This document shows positions 59,674-64,000 of a DNA stretch of 64,000 nt, in pieces (within the stretch, counting starts at the first letter, position 1; each line of letters begins with the position of its first letter). The position numbers and the translations under genes are program-made. The stretch lies in assembly GCF_028554725.1 (NCBI RefSeq), contig NC_071669.1:13335001-13399000 (forward strand), written 5' to 3'. This DNA comes from Zeugodacus cucurbitae (Eukaryota > Arthropoda > Insecta > Diptera > Tephritidae). The notes under the pieces were generated by a model. That model ran no database searches. It was not told the DNA's origin and was given only the letters and a program-made list of their open reading frames with translations.

Positions 59674-62600
59674 ATCAAACCGTAAACAAATAGAAACACT
59701 TACACACGTATACTCACACATATAAGTATATATGGATGTATATATGAAAACTTGTTTGTGTGTAGTTTGTAAGCTGTTTTAATAGGCTTGTATGCTCGCC
59801 AATAAATTTCGGTTTTAGTTGTTGTTCTTGTGTTTTGCCGTGTGAGCAAAAATCACCTGTATAGATAAAAGACACCACACAAAAACAAAAGAAGTTATAA
59901 ACTTTTAAAATTAAAAAAATAACAACAAACACTAGTAAATATCCAAATATTTAGTATGTATACGATGTTCTTGAGTTTGGAAATAAAATATACCGAGACA
60001 CAATATCACTAGAACGCGTCCATTTCCGACTTCGATAGTGGATTTCACTACATAGATCCGCCAGGCTTTACTTCAGTCTCTGTCCAATGCTTCAAGATTC
60101 GAAATTCTAGGAAGTCTAACGATAAATATCTCGAATGAGCTGACTATATTTATACTATCGGATTTTGTAGTTAGTAGATAGTGAAACATAGATGCATAAA
60201 ATGCCTAAAAATTATCCCCATACCTTCATAACTAATTGTTTTCTGTAGTTTATAATTAGCAGCAATAGGAAGGCTTATAGCCTGAAAAACGTTGACTCTT
60301 TATGCGCTGTTAAATGTATGACAACAAGCAGATAACAGCGGCTAATCACCACGCACGTTCAGTGACAAAATAAACAGTTTACTAGTACAACTGAATCACA
60401 GCCCACACTCAGGAAGCAAAACAGCGCTGAGGTTAGTTCAAAGAAGAGTCAATAGTGCTTGTGACGTGCAACCACTCCATGGCCGCCAGTAGGGCCACAC
60501 TGCTAAAGCGCAAACCATCCAAAGTCTCCTCCATGCCTTCAAGCACAATGCAATGTGTGCTAACAGCCGACTACCAGTTGCTAGTGCTTTAGTAGTTTGC
60601 AAATGTGTCCTTTACTACAAAAAAATCGGTACCTCGATAATGGAGATGCTAAATGGTTGGTAGTATTCACCGATGTATTACAATGGTACAGTAGAAGGTT
60701 TTCACGTTAGTATTTTTGGTGTACCAGGCTGTACAAGGATTTTTTAACTGACTAGTGATATGTAACAATAGGTTATTTTCTCGATCAAAAACAAAATCTC
60801 TCAAAATGTTCCTTTGGTTGATATATTCAATCAAGGACCTGAAGATCTTAGTGTTGGTTTGATTTTTTGAAACAATCTATCATCCACGATTATCTTACTA
60901 TCAGGAATTTCTGAGTTACGTTAGTTCTAAAAGCACACAGTTACCCCTCATCATTATCGACAACACTATTTACTTCTACTCCAAAAGATCTTATGACATC
61001 CGCCCTTTATCTGCTATACTTAGGGTTGTTTCCTGATGGTTCCACCAAAAGTCCTTCATGACCAGTTTAAAATTTCGGAACTTTAGCCAGCCATTGACTA
61101 ATAGACTTTGTATCATTTTTTGTACCTATTAAATAGACTTCGTTTATTTTTATTTCTTTGATATACAAAAAATTGATTGATACAAAAAATACTTCGAAAA
61201 CCGCCTAAAAGCTTATCCGCTTTTGTCTTTCTTTTTTGCAAAACTTTTACCATTACGACTTTCGCCGTGATTTTATTTACGTCCCTTCAAACTTTTTGTT
61301 TTGACAACAAATTACACATAAATTAAAGGTCCATAACAACATTTTGTTCGCCCTCTTTGACACTTACCATTTTGTTGTTACTTAAGCGCAACAACAGTTC
61401 ACCTTTATTTGTATTTTCTTTGTGCCCAACCATTTATGGAGACTATTTACTCTGTGTCACCTTTTTATTTTTCTACTTCGGTGCATCTTACCGCGCCGGC
61501 TCTTCAGAAACTCTCATAATGCTGTTCTTCTGTCCTTCATTTTGCCAACATTTGTTATCTCTTCACAGCAGATTTTTCTTGTTATGCAGCCATAATTTCT
61601 CATATTATTATATTTTTCATCTTTTCTAACATTTTATCCTCTATTGCATTGTGTGGGCAACTTCGTACTCATTAGGCTACTTAAAGGATTAGTTCGCTGC
61701 TGTAGCCGTGTTGTGTTATATATAGCTACTTAACGGCAAATACTCATGCTGAGAGTAGATCCTTGGAAAGTGAAAACACTTTTATATAAAAATAAATATA
61801 TATGTCTATGCTTGTGGTTTATTACAAGGGTAGATGGATAAACTAAAGAGGGTTAAAAATTACTTAGAAAAGTCCGGAGGAATAAACAATGATTCCGCAG
61901 CGAGTTATGAGAATATCGCCAGTTATTTATTTTTTGAGGTAAATAAATTGTAATTTTACTTTCAATTGTCAAATAGTCAGCTGTCAGTTGTCAAGTCAAC
62001 TGTCAATTATCATCGGGTTTATCATGGATCTTTATTTCTCTGTTTTGAGATCCTTGAATTTACCTTTCATTTGGAAGATTAAAAAATTATACATTATACT
62101 TATTCTCTTCTGCGCCCAAAAAGTTCTCCACTTCCCAAATGCAATGACTTCTCAAGCTAACCTCAAATTTCAGCTTGATATATGAGCGCCGCCTGGCACG
62201 TGCCAAGTGTTTGCCTTTTTGTTTAACTTTTTTAAACCTTTCCCTTCCTTCAGTTTTTGTCCTTTCCGCATTTGTTTTGTTCGTTTTCATTTTTATGAGC
62301 CTGTTTACATTGTCGCTATGACCACCAACTGGCTGTTGGAATGCTCATAAAAAGTACTTCTAAAGCGTTTAGTAAAGTAAAAGTTTTGGATATTATTTTA
62401 CCAAGTAAAATATGATTTTGTTTTAGGGATAACACACTTTTAAAGAGCTGTTGTTAGATAATTAGTTGGTCTTTGTTTTGAGCGAATTTGAAATTTAACT
62501 TGGGTGGGTACTACTTTCAGGGCTTTAAATAGATTATTATTTCCGTCGAATTGGTTTTAATATATCTAACTTCAGTCCAGTGATGGGTGTCGAGTACATA

Positions 62601-62830
62601 TCTACTACCTGGGATCTATCAGGAGATCTCTTTAAACTTCAAAAGGTAGGAAAGAATCCCAGTAAATTGTAGGTTATTCTCGAAGTATCTATCTCAGGCA
62701 AGAATCCTTGGAAATTCAAGAGAAATTTCTTTGCTCAGATAAGTCCTAGGAAAGCCATTTTAATATTAGGTTGTTGTATAGACTTTCTTTAAGAAAGATA
62801 TTAACTGTACGCCCCAAACCCTTATCACTG
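59674..62830. other. Non-coding DNA between the LINE and the Ig/DB gene
   Basis: AT-rich with T-rich chance ORFs (90 codons at 61357-61629). No core promoter or exon is evident upstream of the acceptor at 62853. Confidence 0.5.
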
Positions 62831-62866
62831 GTGTTTTCGATCTCTCATTCTAGGTGACCGTTCTTA
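62831..62866 (+). other. Splice acceptor and 5' UTR start of the Ig/DB gene
   Basis: A pyrimidine-rich tract (ttttcgatctctcattctag) ends at AG 62852-62853, followed by 13 nt of leader and then the ATG at 62867. This is a good fly acceptor. It implies that the first coding exon (62854-62948) is joined to an untranslated exon further left. A local transcription start is the alternative, but I see no convincing core promoter just upstream. Confidence 0.55.
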
Positions 62867-64000
62867 ATGGAAATAATGTTTAAGTTGCTGGTGGTAATAA
62901 CAACATCAACATGCTTATTCTCGACTGTTAATTCCGGTGTACCAATTGGTGAGTACAACAATCTCTAAATTGGTGACATTTTATTAAGACACTGTAAATA
63001 TCAACTTCACTTCCTTTCTAAATCTACTTCCTCATAGCAACTGGTGGTCCATCACTGATCTACGAAGGCAAAGACGCCTTGCTCACATGCGTTGTCTCAG
63101 AGAATCGCGCCAATCACACAGTGATATGGAAGAAATCCGACGAAATACTCACAGCCGGTATGGTGAGAGTGACGAGCGACACACGAATCAGTGTGTTGCA
63201 TGACGAAAGTGAGTGGAAGAAAGGTATAAACACGGCAAAATGTTGGCTAACGTAGAAAGTATTACATTTATCTTACGTTTAGATCCCAAAGGTCTGGAGT
63301 CGGGCGGTGAGGTGTGGGTATTGCTCGTAAGACGTTTGACTACCGAAGATTCGGGTAGTTATATCTGTGAGCTGAATTCCGAGCCTGTGCTCAGGAGTAT
63401 ACATATACTCACAGGTAGGTGTTGGAAGGAGGAGATCACTGGAGACTCAGAGAGACAGATACAATACATTTATAACCTGATATATATTCTTTATTTCGCT
63501 CTTCAATTCCACAGTCAAGCAGATACCCAGCGGCAATAGCAACATCACGACCACAACAGAGTCGAGTGATGTCTATCTCGTGCCGCCGCCACTTGATGCC
63601 ACCGACAATCGTTCGTTTTGGCGCGGGCCCACTGTCGCGCCACAAATCACACACGATTTCACCGAATGCTGCGAACGCGCTAACGTCACCTCCGAATGCA
63701 TGGGTTTCTGTAATGTGCATAATATAATCGACGGCACGACGGGCATAGAGCCCGAAGCTTGCGAGAAGGACTTTCCGAATATTGTACGTTGCATGGCAGA
63801 TGGACGCGATCATGTGCCATGCTGTGTGGACAAACAGATACCGGATTTGTGCCAGGATATGTGCCGCGGTGAGTACACACCTTTCACGGATCTGCTGAAG
63901 ACGCGTGTGTCTTGCGTACATCACACGCTCAGCGGTTTGCAGTGCATACTGCAAGGTGTGCAGAATATACCCAGCACACCGACAACTGTTACAGTTGATC
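62867..64000 (+). CDS. Ig + DB module (+ FN3) secreted/cell-surface protein, 5' part
   Basis: Coding exons 62867-62948, 63038-63208, 63283-63414 and 63515-64000 (continuing off the window) join in one frame; every junction splits a codon after its first base and every intron is GT-AG. The start ATG at 62867 has an in-frame TGA at 62855, so it is well placed. Residues 1-23 form a signal peptide (hydrophobic LLVVITT...CLF core). Residues about 30-128 are an Ig domain: Cys45, Trp58 in VIWKK, and the DSGSYIC motif at 107-113 with Cys113. A Thr/Ser/Pro linker follows. Residues 180-272 carry 12 cysteines (180, 181, 190, 194, 211, 221, 231, 232, 241, 245, 262, 272), the pattern of the DB module (DUF DB). 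The final IPSTPTTVTVD looks like the start of a fibronectin type III domain. Nematode IGDB proteins and insect 'Ig-like and fibronectin type-III domain-containing' proteins have this order; Drosophila CG17839 may be the orthologue, from memory. Probable role is extracellular adhesion or recognition; the molecular function is not established. Confidence 0.9.

Noticed and set aside
63436..63954. 172-codon minus-strand ORF
   Set aside because: It lies opposite the DB-module exon, whose 12-cysteine pattern and splice frame are clear on the plus strand; the minus ORF is its shadow.

Overview
The window looks like nuclear DNA of a higher fly (Diptera: Brachycera), most likely a tephritid fruit fly. 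The evidence is AT-rich sequence, abundant CAA/TTG runs, short GT-AG introns with fly-like splice sites, an intact RTE-type LINE, and an interspersed repeat family whose ends resemble ones I recall from tephritid and related genomes. The species assignment is inference; no search was possible.

Host coding content is very sparse. About 62.8 kb of the 64 kb contains no host protein-coding exon that I can support. The only convincing host gene starts at 62867 (+) and runs off the right edge. It has four exons joined in frame and encodes a secreted or cell-surface protein: signal peptide, one Ig domain, a 12-cysteine DB module and the apparent start of a fibronectin type III domain (the IGDB / 'Ig-like and fibronectin type-III domain-containing' family). 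A good splice acceptor 13 nt before its ATG suggests an upstream untranslated exon. Much of the window may therefore be its first intron or its upstream regulatory DNA. Two candidate leader exons with strong donors (ending at 16931 and 53375) are flagged at low confidence.

Mobile DNA, left to right: a divergent copy of a 1.1-kb interspersed repeat (2226-2950); a foldback element with a 42-bp tandem array (4461-5395); a near-complete copy of the 1.1-kb repeat (6952-8088); a degenerate ~100-bp tandem array (28424-28895); a short truncated retroposon with an AACCT tail and a 10-bp target duplication (32558-32701); an inverted, internally deleted copy of the 1.1-kb repeat (39390-40196); an old RTE LINE remnant (42985-43224); a mariner-like MITE with a second repeat nested inside it (47763-48706); and an apparently full-length RTE LINE with an intact 996-aa ORF on the minus strand (56408-59664).

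The most interesting structure is at 4842-5022 inside the foldback element. Five palindromes matching the consensus IR-1 ecdysone-receptor element recur every 41-43 bp. Four perfect forkhead/FOXO-type GTAAACAA sites lie exactly 11 bp from a palindrome. The two halves are mirror images. It could be a dispersed hormone-response cassette or simply a transposon's own repeat structure.
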